Origin: Baylisascaris procyonis
Taxonomy: Eukaryota; Nematoda; Chromadorea; Rhabditida; Ascarididae
NCBI GenBank assembly: GCA_037389465.1
Contig: JAZARR010000078.1
Span: forward strand, 1,302,001 to 1,366,000
Length of the DNA: 64,000 bases
Reading direction: 5' to 3'
The notes below the pieces were generated by a model. That model did not search any database and was not told the DNA's origin. It saw only the letters and a list, made by a program, of their open reading frames with translations. Position numbers and translations under genes: made by a program. Positions 24,197 through 36,500 of this stretch are shown one piece after another. Position 1 is the stretch's first letter. The number at the start of each line of letters is the position of its first letter.

Positions 24197-24933
24197 CTCA
24201 GTTTTACGATATCGACGACAAACAAGTAAATTTTTGCACAACCAAGAAATAAATCAAAAGGTACATTCAAAAAAATGAAAAGGAAACAATGCTTATCAAT
24301 TGATTCCATCAAAGAGCCAATTCACATGAAGACATTTTGTTAAGTGAACGCATTTGGGAGGGACTCGGTGTTAGCGCATAGACATACCAACCTTTTGTCC
24401 GAGTTGAGCAGAGAGAAGGCTTTTGAATGAATTATACTTAAATTAAGTATTTATCGTAGCACAAGTTTGTTATTCTAAAAAACTTCTTTGTTATCTACCA
24501 ACCTACGTATGGTAAATAGCAAAGAAATGTGTTGTAATTTAAAAAAAAAATTCGTAATTAGGTTGAATAGTTGTTATGTGATTTGCTATTTTGATCAATA
24601 AATGCATCATAAGATCAAATAGAGAACTCTGTCAGTAGCAGCTATGCTGACTGGGAGACCAGGCCCATCTTTTTTTTTTTTTGCATTGATGGCTTTAATG
24701 AACTCTGCCTCGAGCGAAAGTCTTTGGAATATAGTCGACATCCTCATTAATAATCCCCAAAGATTTGGCCTTTTTATTAAAGGGTATGTTCAGCTCGATG
24801 ACTTCACTCATGTTTCACATTTGCTGGGATGTTTCTAGCGCAGCTTTCTTTTTTCTCTGCCCACTCATTAAACATCAAGCTCCGCTAGGATGGAGAGTTA
24901 CATATCTATGAAATCTGTTTGTCCATATCGCCA

Positions 24934-24951
24934 CCTCCTTTTCAAAGGAGG
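24934..24951. repeat. Small perfect palindrome
   Basis: CCTCCTTT, a TC spacer, then AAAGGAGG: an 8-bp stem with a 2-base loop. It lies in AT-rich spacer 125 bases beyond the stop of the gene ending at 25076. A terminator role is not expected in this kind of genome. Confidence 0.6.
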
Positions 24952-25075
24952 AGCTATTTTGCCTACAGTACTCGTATACGTCTACAGCACGCCTACAGTA
25001 CTTCGGCTATTTCTCAGTATGTAAGAAATCCGGTCGGTCCCAACATATTTAGGCGTAAGCAAAATTATATTTAAG

Positions 25076-27444
25076 TTATTCATCCCGTGCAGAAACCACC
25101 TGTTCGCTGATCTCTGCCATTGTGCTCAATGTCGAACTGATCCACTGCTGAATGACGGACTTCTTTTTACGTTCTCTGTGCGGCTGGCCTGATGTGCCAA
25201 CAGAAGTCTGGATTCGCGGATAATAGTTGTAGTCGTTATCCGATGACTGAAACATGGTTATTTAGCTTATTTGACGCTCGGAAGAACAATTCCGTCTAAA
25301 TTCCGTCTAAATAATTCCGTCTAAATTGGCTAATTGAAAGTTGAATAGTGGGCTGATCTAGGATTTGCATTTTGATTTACCTCAAAATTTCGAGATTTCG
25401 GAAAGAATAGGTCATATGGAGTGCCATGTCAAGCTGAAAAACAAATGCACACAAGGAGCTTTTTTTTTAAATTAAATTCTATATCTGTAAATTCCCTGCA
25501 CTTCGAGCTTTATAACTTTTGTTACCCCACGTGCTGATTAAGGCGAAGTCTATAGTGGATTGAATAATGGGCACACCTAACGTCAGCATAGGCTTATCAG
25601 GAAGACGCGTGTCTCGCAAAATGGCTCACCGTGGTTTTTTCCTCTTCTTCATTTTTTTTTTTGCGGATTCCAATCACACAGACTGCCCTTCATCTCCTCC
25701 ACCTTCCTCACTCCCCTCGACCTTCAATTTTTGATGGATTTTGTGGCTTACAGTTCTGCTCGGAATTTGTTGTTGACTAATTAGCTAGCTGCAGAAGACC
25801 ACTTTTTACATTGCACAGTTGAAATTTGAACTATAAAATTGCTAGACATAATTTCATTTGAATGATTTGAGGTTTAGTTCGATTGGAAAGCACAACAGTG
25901 GGAGGTGCAAAAATTTCGCGTTTTTTAATGGCTTTTTTTCAAAACTCTTGAATTTTTCTATCTCTCCCAGAGCTTGATTTTTGTCTGATTGTTGCTTGCC
26001 CATTTCCTGGAAATCGTAGAGGTAGCGGCTGCCTCAGTTGTTCCCTTATTTGAATCGATTTGAGGGGAGGTGCTTATGTGCGATTTGAAAAGTTCCTGAA
26101 AAAGTGCTGTGATTAGAAGCTGCTGAGATCAGTTCTTGTTACCAAAATCAAAACATTCACAAGATGCAAAGACCGTTGTTTTTATTAGGTGGGTCACCCA
26201 TTGCGTATTATTAAAAACTTGGGAAGCACTTTGAAGAACAGACATCGCATACAACCCTTACACTCAGCTTTATCATAGCCCGTGTCGTTGTGAGGGTTGT
26301 GAAAAAGAGAGGGTACGCCATTATCCATTTCGATCTAGCCTATTTCGCAAGTGGCCTCGTATCCTCATCGATGATCACTGTTCTCGAAGAAAATTCACTA
26401 CTAAGCAAACATCGCTACGGTGAAGCATCTTCAGCGAAGTGAAGAGGAAATTTACCTGCTATCAGGTTATTACCAGGTAACACTCTCCTCAACTTCGCTC
26501 ACTCTCAACCTTAAAAATTCGTGCAAATCAAACTGCACGCTCAAGCAATTGCTGAACGGTTTCACCAGGTGATTTGAACTACTACTAGTTTGAGCAGATT
26601 TGTATGGTCACTTCGTTTTTCATTTATTGTTCATTGAGGAGTTTCTCTGCGAATAGAATACACTGTATTTTTCAAAATATTTTACGCATTCATATGCCGA
26701 AAATTCGGAGGAGTAAATTTATAGTGCTATTTTGCTCGTTATATAGATTCCATTTGCTACAAGACTGTTTTATTTCCATAAAGTTGACGGCTATTTAGGC
26801 ACTGGTTGTAACTTGAATCCGATATTATTGTTTATAGACTTATAACGGACCTTGTGTTTTCAAGAAACTTAATTAGCGGCTAACTGATATTTTTCTGGGT
26901 TTTCGATTGCGTTTTAGTTCAATTCCAGTGCCAGTGGGATCGCTGGGTATTATTGCTGGGGTTTTAGATGTTCATTTTCGAAATGAAATATTTGAGATAA
27001 TTGCTCTGATTCGATGTTGTTCGTTATGAGAGACATTTATGTTGCGTATCGCCTTCAAACAGAGAAAATCTCTTTTTGAGGTCAACAGTGCTAGCTTCAC
27101 CGTGTAGAAAATTTCTTCAATGTTTTTTTCTTTCTAAGAATGAAATAGCGTCTGCGACTAATGTGTTGCGAAGGTTTCATGTTTCCCGTCTCTTTTATTA
27201 TTGGTGTCACTTCTCGTGCAAATAAGCCACCTTTTTTTTCGGACGGATACTACTTTCTCCTCAATTTCTCTAGTTTTCCGTGATTTCTTGTCGAATTCAT
27301 ATACCTGGATCGTTTCACGTTATTTCCTTTTCGGCATTTTTGCTTGAATTTTCGAACTTTGAATAGAGCATCGTTTCTTTCAACCCGTCCTTGCATTTTT
27401 AATGCCAGGCCCCTTTCTGCTCTCCTCCCCTTCCACTTCGCCAC
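25076..27444 (-). CDS. Charged, probably intracellular protein (five exons)
   Basis: Exons 27444-27385, 26955-26885, 26006-25894, 25776-25680, 25246-25076 (TAA stop) all join in agreeing phases (1/1, 0/0, 2/2, 0/0) and have plausible splice sites: TTCCAG at 26006, ATTAG at 25776, CATGTTTCAG at 25246. The encoded part, about 132 residues, is low in hydrophobic residues. It has an acidic block (GEVEGEESRKGPG), a basic block (ELKRNRKPRK), a Lys/Glu-rich block (MGKQQSDKNQALGE), another acidic Gly-rich block (VEGSEEGGGDEGQS), a Tyr/Asn run (SDNDYNYYPR), and a C-terminal helix after a basic cluster (RERKKKSVIQQW). Such a composition is usual for disordered nuclear or RNA-associated proteins; no domain is recognised. 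The exon at 26006 may also read through to a TGA at 25854. The last exon also contains a complete 59-codon ATG ORF (ATG three codons upstream of the acceptor). First exon and start not established. Confidence 0.45.
25287..25328. repeat. Triple short tandem repeat
   Basis: AATTCCGTCTAAATTCCGTC and onward: the unit ATTCCGTCTAA occurs three times with small spacing differences, within the intron before the last exon of the charged protein gene. Confidence 0.7.
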
Positions 27445-28052
27445 CTGCACTTCTCACTTCTCAAGCAGGAAATGTTGTTCTCATGCAACATTGCCTCTAG
27501 GTTATTCAGCAAACAAAGAAGAATAAGAGAACAGTTCTATTTTGGACAAGTGTGCTGCTCGATTAGCTCCGATCCTGTCTTTCGAGGGGTACCGTCTAAA
27601 AAATAGAAGCTTAATGCCATAATAAGAAGCATTATTCATTAGATTTTCCCTTCTATGGGTTTTTGATTTCTCTCCTAAGGCACCGATATCGTTGTCTTTT
27701 ATTCATAACACCTCTATAAGCGTTGTTTTGTTTGTTTTTCATGCTTCCTTACGTTTGTTATTTTAATATTCCGTTAGTTTTTTTTCTTCTTCTTTTTTTT
27801 TTTTTTTTTTTGAATGTAAAGCATGCAAGAAGAAAGCTTATGGATGTACATCTGGAAAAGTTTTACTCATCAATTGTTTTTGAAAACAAATTATTCCAAA
27901 TCATTAATAGACCTCTTCTCCTTCTTTAATTTGAAAGAGTCGGTAAGTCCCGTACAAATGTGATGAGCAGCAAGAGACTGAACGAAAGGTGCGAGGGCGA
28001 ACAGTCGAAGAACTCTTGCTAGAAAAGGCAAAACAGGGCTCGAAATGGGGAA

Positions 28053-28071
28053 GGGGGGGGGGGGGGGGGGG
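28053..28071 (+). repeat. Poly-G tract, 19 G
   Basis: Longest G run in the window: 19 uninterrupted G after GGGGAA. On the minus strand it reads as poly-C and creates a spurious poly-proline ORF. Confidence 0.95.
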
Positions 28072-29095
28072 AATTGTACGGAAGACTCAGATCCTGCGAA
28101 GGCTGAATAGAAGGTTTGCACGTTTTGCGCAGAATGCTTCAAGCTTTCAGGGAGGAGGCGTAGTGATTGTAGTTTAGAATAACTGGAATAAATAACGCGC
28201 ATAGGTTGCCTAACGCTATAGCTTACAAGTTCAATGCACACTTCTGCATTAGGATCCCTGTACAAGCTATTTAAATTCCAAAGGTGCTGAGCAATTTGAC
28301 AGAGGTTTGTTCACAGTTATACGAATGTTGCATTTCGACTAGTTGGATTAGGTCCAGTGCAATCTGCCTAAAGCGTAGATGCTAAAGCTTAGAAAGAGAA
28401 TATGCGCAGAGCGTTGAAAAGTGGAAAAATCGTGTAGGGAAGTTGCTGCTTCGTATATGGATCGCGCAGACAGAATGCCTGCTTTTGGTGAAAACACGTA
28501 GAATAGCTACAAAAAGAGAAAAATGAAACGCCTTGGCTCTGAAATCATTCCACTTGCAGCCGATTTTTGAAAAAATACAGAAGAAATTTTAAGGCTTTCA
28601 AAGAATGCTTAGACCATCAATGGCAATTGCCAATATTTGCTTCATAGCTTTTGAGTTTCATTTGGTCTATTCACTACTGCATATTTGTGGACATCTGAGC
28701 TAATAGCGTGGAATACTAGAGGCCAACATTTTTGAGGAATATTGATTAGGTGAAATACTTCAAAAAATTTTCGATTAATTTCGTTCATCGTTTCTTACGA
28801 AACAGATGCAATAAATCTTGTCGTTCAAGATCTTTTCAATAGTACAGATTTTGTTTCGAAAAAAAAGCGGTGCGCTTTGCTTATTTCGAAGCGGCTTCCC
28901 TTGAAAACCCGCAACTTGCTTCACTATCCTCATTTTTAGAAGTTATAAGGTGCCAACGCGAATCAAAAGTTGTGTATTCACTGTCTAAAAATAGGATGCA
29001 GCTATTTATGGCAGTATATGTGACGCAAAATCTCTTCACTTAGAGAATCGCGTAAAAAGTTTTGCTTCGAAAGATACATGGAAGGAGATCCGTGC

Positions 29096-29842
29096 CTATT
29101 CCTGAGCTACAACGCGAGTTTTAGACGCTTCCGATTCTCGAAATAGGGTAGGTTTGGGGGATGCGGCTTCCACTGGAATGTTCAATAATGCTTTTGCTCT
29201 TCCTGGACGGCTCTTGGCATATGATTTATGAGGCTTCGCCACTAAAGCCAAAACTTGGGAAGGAGAGGGAGCTGTCCGTGTGTGGCCGAAATTAATAGGT
29301 TACAAGATCAGTTAAGAAAATTCGGAAAATTCTCTTAGGGCAAAATGAGCATGTACTGGGTGATACACGCACATTTACCACTTTTTAGAGGGAAGAAGAA
29401 AGAGAAAGTTGACATCTACGTATACTTTAACTATGCAGCAATGAAGTTTTTTGATGTTGAAACCGTGTACTTTATAATATTTGTACGCACAGAAATAATT
29501 GAATCCCATATGATATTTAGCACTTACATGTTTAGAGCAAATGACAAGCACTCAGTTTTTCTTATTTACTGCACTCTGATGTGAATCGTGTAATGCATAT
29601 GAATATTGTTTTGATACCAATGTAGTTCAGTTTTTATATCAATAGAATTCAATATTTATATCGATGTAATTCCTTATGGGTCGCAGTTAAAGTAGAATAG
29701 GCGAAAAGTAGTGATGAAAGCATATACTAGGTGAAACTTTTAAAGACTCACCATACATACCTCCACAACATCCACAACAGCAAGGCACACAATTATCCAC
29801 CGAGAGGAAGTATTGGAAAATAGATAGGTAATAAGAGTGCAT
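29096..29842 (-). CDS. Candidate small cysteine-cluster protein, 75 residues
   Basis: Exon 1 (29842-29761) starts at an ATG lying four bases after a TTAG that could serve as trans-splice acceptor, and ends at TGGAG/GTATGT. Exon 2 (29241-29096) follows a pyrimidine-rich tract and TTTAG and ends in TAG. The join is phase 1 in both. Exon 1 encodes a hydrophobic start (MHSYYLSIFQYFL) and then CVPCCCGCC, a cysteine run like those that are palmitoylated or bind metal. Exon 2 encodes a basic, Pro/Ala/Ser-rich tail (KPHKSYAKSRPGRAK). It lies 0.7 kb downstream of the kinase stop codon on the same strand, so it may be a separate short gene or an alternative 3' end of the kinase, although intron phases do not join directly to the last kinase exon. 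On the plus strand the first exon region also reads as a Pro/Gln-rich frame, so the call is tentative. Confidence 0.35.
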
Positions 29843-30559
29843 ATTGCTAATATGTTTACATGCAATATTTAGATGAAACGAAATGAATTTTCACGAAGTA
29901 CGAAATAAGAAGGAAGAGAGTTTTACGTTTAATTCATCATAACGGTTATGCATAGGCGCACATTAAAACATTCTGTAGTCTCGATGAATATTCACTGTAA
30001 TATGCATTCACATGCATTATTTTGCTACCCAATCGATGGCTGATATATTAGCAGTTAAGAAGAAGGTGAGAAAGAGGAAATAAATTTGGGCTGTCTAATA
30101 GTTGTGATCGCTGCATGCAAATATAAACAAATTTGAATTAAACGCTTCTAAGGAGGAGCTGTCGATGATTTAATTAGCATCTTTTTTATTCCACAAAAGT
30201 TTCAGTACTCGTAAGATGCAAGAGCGATGCCTGCGATCTAATGTTATTCCGCTGTGATGCTGCAAGAACTTGGCAAGCTTTTTTTCTAAGCGTGTTTGCA
30301 TAACTGGCATAATATATAATCAAGAGTTGCTGCAACTTGCGTTTGCATTTTGCGTTTGAAAGTCGGAGAAAACTTTTGAAAATTGTAGCGAGTATGTTCA
30401 TCAGTAAGTTCCACTATCGCTTGGATAGTTTGTAGAAGTAATTGATGAAAATTTGGTGAATTTGTGAATAAAGGGGAGGAATAAAAAGACGATAGTGCTT
30501 TTGTCGTCAGTGGCGTGCAGAAATATACGAATAGCGAGGGACCACACATGCTGACTTTG

Positions 30560-33500
30560 TTACGCTTCATCAGGTACCTTTTGAGGTTTTAGCAGTTTCT
30601 CCTTCAATATGCATTTTTTAACGTCCTTAGCTGACCATCTGTCTTTGGACCTGAAATTGCAGATTTTATGTTGCATTAACGGAGAGCAGTAATAAATCGT
30701 CTGAAGGATAAATACACCTAGAGGTTTTAAATAGCTCTAATGTGATGGTATCAGCTCATGACGCACTTTCCTAACAGTTTTAGCATAAACAGCAGATGCG
30801 AGCTCCCACAAAGATCTCTTAAAAGCTTTTATCTCTAACTTCAGCAGAAGATTGCTGCATTATCACTATTATTTTTCCTTCGTTTCTGCTGAGTCCTCCT
30901 GAGCAGCAGCTTTATTTCAGCACCATATCCTACAATTATACACCAGCGGAAATGTTTCTAAACAATAAAGCGTTTAAAAAAAAAGGAAGAAGGTTACTTT
31001 TATTGAATCTTTCCACTCTAAATTTTTGCGCTTATGTTTGCGAAGGAGGATTACGCACCTTGGATTGAGCGTTCTTTTGAGCAATTTGAGTGATTTCTCA
31101 CTGAAAGGTTCGAAGCGTTTGGGCAGCAGCGGATTCTTCCTTTTCAGCCATTCTTCCCATTCCCAATATGGCTTGCACATTATTGTTGCTTTCTGCCATG
31201 GGAAACGCCCCTTGAGGCAATAATAGAAAATTATGCCTGCAAAAACACATGAATGCCGCTCGTTTATGCTATCCTCATAAAGGATGTCGTAGTAGATGCA
31301 GAGTTTCTTATTGGTTTCATCGCTAAAATTGCATTATCGCTCCATCGCGATAATAGAAGGATGCATAAGAGACTTTCATCTATCCACATTTACTGTCATA
31401 ATAGACCAATAACCTGGACAATCACGGTTGCTCTTAAGGCTTTTACACCTTCCCGAAAGAGCGACTATTTAACAAGCCGCTTCATTATCCATTGTGATGC
31501 TGGTTGTCAGAATTCTTCAGATGGGGGGGGGGGGGGAATGCTAGGTGAGGAAAGGGCGGGTAATTTTTAGAAAACTGGAGCTCGGAGTAGGGATGTCGAT
31601 GAGCAGAAATAATAGCAGACTGGAGCGTTTCAATGTCAATTTTATCGAATTTTTATGGTCATTTCAAAGAAATCGAAGCAATACATATCCTTTCATGCAT
31701 AAAAATTGAAGCAATTGTATGTAGCGGTACAGCCTCAATTTATGTTCACTCAGAAGGCCAGCGAAATGGGCTTTTTTCAAATCGTAAATTACTCTCATAT
31801 TTTCCTTATGTTATAAACGCTGCTTCCAATAGGCGATATAACTTATGATAATTTCAAGATCTCAAGATGGAGTATGATGCTAAAATTGTTTGATAATATA
31901 CCAATCGCCCAAATATCGATTGAACGATTGACGATTAGAACTTCATTGACGACTGTTTCGCACAGTTCAGGTGCATGATAGCAGTTTACATATTCGAGAT
32001 ATTTCACTGTTGAGTCGACTTTTCTTGTTAGCCCAAAATCCGTCACTTTCACCTATAAAACCGCAATAATTGGTGAAATGATAATATAACTATGACTATT
32101 TTTCGACTTATGACAGCTGCTTGCAATCGTCATTGTCAGTGGTTGGTTGTTTTTATCGACTTTCGAAATGTCCGTTCTCTGTTTGAACTCTTGCAAGGGA
32201 CTGCTAATAGGTTGCGTGAACTTTTGTCAGAGAGAAAAATTTAAGCGTCCATTTAATAAAACCACTGATTTCGCTATTTTGGGCCACAGTTCATATGTGT
32301 CTCTGAAGATATTTCATAAACGGCTCTTTCAAATGGTCTCTGAACATTTTTATTGAAACCGATTTATGCAGAATAAGCAACGCGTTCGGCGATTTTTTTT
32401 TTTTTTTTTGGTTTATCTCAGATGGCACATCGTCACTAATAAATAAATGTGTTATAACGGCGCATTTCTTTTTTATAATCTAACAGTTACTGTATGTTAT
32501 CATTAACAGCAGTTTTTATTCGAAAGTCCCAAGTAGACGGTTACAGATTTAAACGATCTTGTAATGCTCACCTTCGAAAAATTTGAGTCGAAAATTAAAA
32601 CGTTTTCGGCCTTTAAGTTTCTGTGTACGAGGTTCTCACTGTGCATGAATTCGATAGCAGCGAGCAGCTGACTCATAACCGATTTTGTTGCGCTCTCACC
32701 GATCCCTAAACAACCCACTCAGATCCGTTTGTGATAAACACTTCAAACTGAATAGAAACTTGTTCTTGTAGTACTCAATTAAGCGGTTGGTGGTTAGTAC
32801 ATTTGGTATAGGTGTATTATAGGTGTATAACTGCGGCATGTTCGCTTCACTGGCGCTTCTAGTACCAGCAGTCTATATTCCATACTGTAAATGATTGCTT
32901 TCTGCAAGCATGCATTCTCCTGGTGCTTATAGTCAACCGGAAGTTGTTGAGTTGCTGAAAAAGCCATATATGCTTTATTCTTTGCCAACTATTGCCAAGT
33001 GTGCCGTATATCTTGTGCATCCTGCATGGAAAATGAACGATCATCGAGTATGATTTCATTTGAAAATGACATTTTTTCGAGCTCTAAGTGCGTTCTTTGC
33101 TTTAAAATCCACAGTCACCGCACAGCTCTGATACTTCTAAAGATGTTGCAGATTCAGGTGTTTGACTGCAAGCAAGAAGATGATAACAGACATTTCGAGC
33201 TGCTGTATGTTTTTCCTTGCAGGTTTTTCAGAATTTGCGAGGAGAGAGAGAGCTTAAACATTTTAAAGATTTCTTGACTGAGGCGTGTCTAGTGCTCGAA
33301 ACGCTGAGAACAAATATAGGTTTTTCTGTTTGCGAATACGGCATCCCCTCGCAACAATTTTTATCGAAGGACTTTTTCACTGTTCAGGTGGCACTAATTA
33401 GTTACGCGGTACATGATTATGAAATTATTCTCAAGTCACAAAAAAATTTCTTCTACAAACTAGAAGGCAGAATCGGATGCGCACTTCTCTTGCTTTAAAC

Positions 33501-36500
33501 TTTTACGTTCGGCAATGTATAGATGGGATTGAGTTCATAGCTAGCAGAGCATAAGTCAACTGTGACTGTATTTTGAAGTAGCTTCTTTAGATGTATCAAA
33601 CCGTACTACGGATATGAAAACTTTTATAAGTTCTATTCATGAATCGACCGGAAACTTGTACAAACTCTTCTTCTTCAATGAGCAACATCAAGAAAGCATC
33701 ACTCTATGCGCATTGCTCGCGATCATTGCTTTCTGCTTTTTTTCCCTCAGTAGTAATGGACAGTGGTTTTTTTTTCAAAAAGAATTTCACTTGTACTTTT
33801 ACGATCCTTGCAAGGATCCAAGGATCTATTATCCGCTAATGTGATGGTGTGCTAATGTTGATACTAGCAGCAAGTCGGTCGTTTTTTTGCGGTGGTAAAT
33901 ACTTTCTTTCTTCAATAATCTTTGGCATTTGAGCTTCAAGAGTTATTGACGAGAAAAAGAGAAATCCAACGTACCGTTTTGGGATGATTCGACAGCCTCT
34001 CGAAGTGATGAACATGGGCAAATTTCTTGCACAAAGAAAAATGCGCTTTCATCGTCTGCTTGATACATACCTTCATAAGTGTCAATAATATTTGGATGCG
34101 GTGATAAAAAGAACGAATAATTATATTCGCGAGTAAAATCCACCTGAAATACAAAATTAAAATACATACGATGAGGTATTTCGAGCTATGTTTGTGCTGT
34201 TGCATTTATTAGTGTTCACTTTTAGCTGCTATTGCAATGGTGTTTTCTGCTGTGCCACTAATCCACAAACTAGAATATAAGCAATTCGTGAGAAGCCTCA
34301 CCTTTTAAGCCAAGGCTACTTCACTGACCCTCAGAAAACTAAAACCGATTTACTATTTAGTTTTTTGCTTAATAGGAGCCGAACAATGCGGGGGCTATGC
34401 GCATCTGTCTGTCCACTTATTTCAACAAGAGACCCACTCATAACAAAACTTACTGCTGAGGGTCATTCTGGTCTCGATCTCATTCCAAATCTCATCTCCA
34501 AATATCATTTCCTCACCCCCATCCTCGTCGTCTCAGCGTTCTTTCAAGCATCACGCTTTTCCGAAACGGATCGATTAGAATCCGGCTGCGAACAAAACTC
34601 TGTGCGGAAAATCAGTGAAGCTGATTTTTAGGAGGAATGATTTCATATGACATAAATTGAGCCCTTAGCCGTTGGTTGCATCTTATCATTTTATGGGGCT
34701 ATATCTTGATCGGTTCATATTGTTTTGTGATTGATAGTATTTTATAATCAGTGATTGTCTCATTTCAGCACGCAAGCCATACTTCTAATTAATTCCTATA
34801 TTTGACAGTATGGGTTTGAAGTAATTTGTAGTGTGGTCTTAATAATTGCTAAGCACAAAATTTAAGCATCACCGTAAATAAACATCCATTATTCACCATA
34901 AACGTTAGCTCTCAATGTGAACATAAATAATTCAAGGCGCACCTGTTTTGTTTGAGGCCTCGGGAAAAACTTTAATGCTATTTTACATTTCGACTCCTTA
35001 TGCTGAGCCAGCTTAATTGAGCCGAAACGACCAGTGCCCAGCTGAAAAAAAAGGCTTCTACTGCCATGAGCGCTGAGAACGAAAAGGCTAGCTAGCTTTA
35101 ACAGTTCACTTCTCATCGTTACGAAATAACCTCGAATAAATACATGGAACATATAAGGTGTCACTTCAAGAGAAACTGAATCGACGGTACAATATACTTT
35201 GACATTATTATCCGTAATAATTTGGCGACAAGTTTCTTTAATCGAAATGGACGTAATCCTATCCCAAAAAGTAGTCGAATCGTCAAAATATATTCGTATA
35301 CGCTTATTGAAATAGAACTTTTAGAAAGCAGCTTTCATTGCTGAGCACCTTTATTCAAGCTTATACAGTGCCTCTTGTCATCAGGCTGCTCCTTAAATTT
35401 TTATCTAATGCGGTCCACGCATACCTGTGGCAATACTGTAAAAATCCTGTAGTTCTATAAATTTTCGGTTTGTGCATAATCCATCGTCACAAATACGTTT
35501 TTTGAACGGTTTATGATCTTAGATGAGGCGATTGCAGAAAACAAAGGTGATATAGTCTAGTTCTTTCTACTGACTCGAAATGAGTGTTTACCCTATAGGG
35601 AAATCAGCTGTCACTAAGGCCCCCATCCAAAATTTCTTACTGAAAAGGAATGATTCATTGCAGTAAGATACTGCAAATTAAAACCTATAAGTTTATGGAT
35701 CACTCATGTTTTTGCAAAGTCGAGCAAATAGTAGAATAAAATGAACCAGAAATCTTGCACTTAATCAAGACAGAACCTATAATTTCGTCAAGAGAAGATT
35801 ATCAACCTATTATAGAGAGGCATGAAAGAAGAAAGTGTGCTGTTTCATTTGTCGTATCGAATTTGAGATTTAGAAATTCTAGAAATCCGGTCACCTGGCT
35901 TCGTTCATGTCATTCAGGGGGGAGTTTCCGAACGGCTTAGATTATATGAACAAAAAAGGGAATGAAATTAATGGAAAGACTATGAGAGTTGAAATCCTAG
36001 ATAGACTCAGTCTAGGCGAGGTTATCAATGCATAAAAATGTATTGAGAGAGATTGAGAGTCGGGATGAACTGGGGCATTGAAGAATCAGCTTTAGCCAAG
36101 AATAGCGTGGATGGGTGACGTAAAAGGGAAGCTCCTTTAAATGATTACTGCGCACCTGTTTGTACACCGCATAAACGTCGTCCAGGTTGACGCGTTTTAT
36201 GGGCTCCATGGTGATCGAACCGCGTTTGATAAAAACTGAGTTTCGTCGCTTCGTCTGTAAAACCATTCAAATTTTATCCGCATTGCTATAATTTACATTG
36301 TCATAGGGTTCCCGAAAGAGTATTCAGAGATTCTTAGCGCATCCTGTTATATATTTCCGGATCAACAGTTTTCCGGATACTTCCATGTGTATTTTAAGGA
36401 ATAGTTTGTGAATCTGAATCTCACGTTTGTTGGCCGAATTGACTTTCAAGTAGCTTCAAGTACATGACGAGTTATAATAGTCACGAAAGATGAGTTGTTT

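Noticed and set aside
27891..28265. 124-codon minus-strand ORF with a poly-proline stretch
   Set aside because: The proline run is the translation of the 19-G tract at 28053; flanking residues look random and no splice sites fit.
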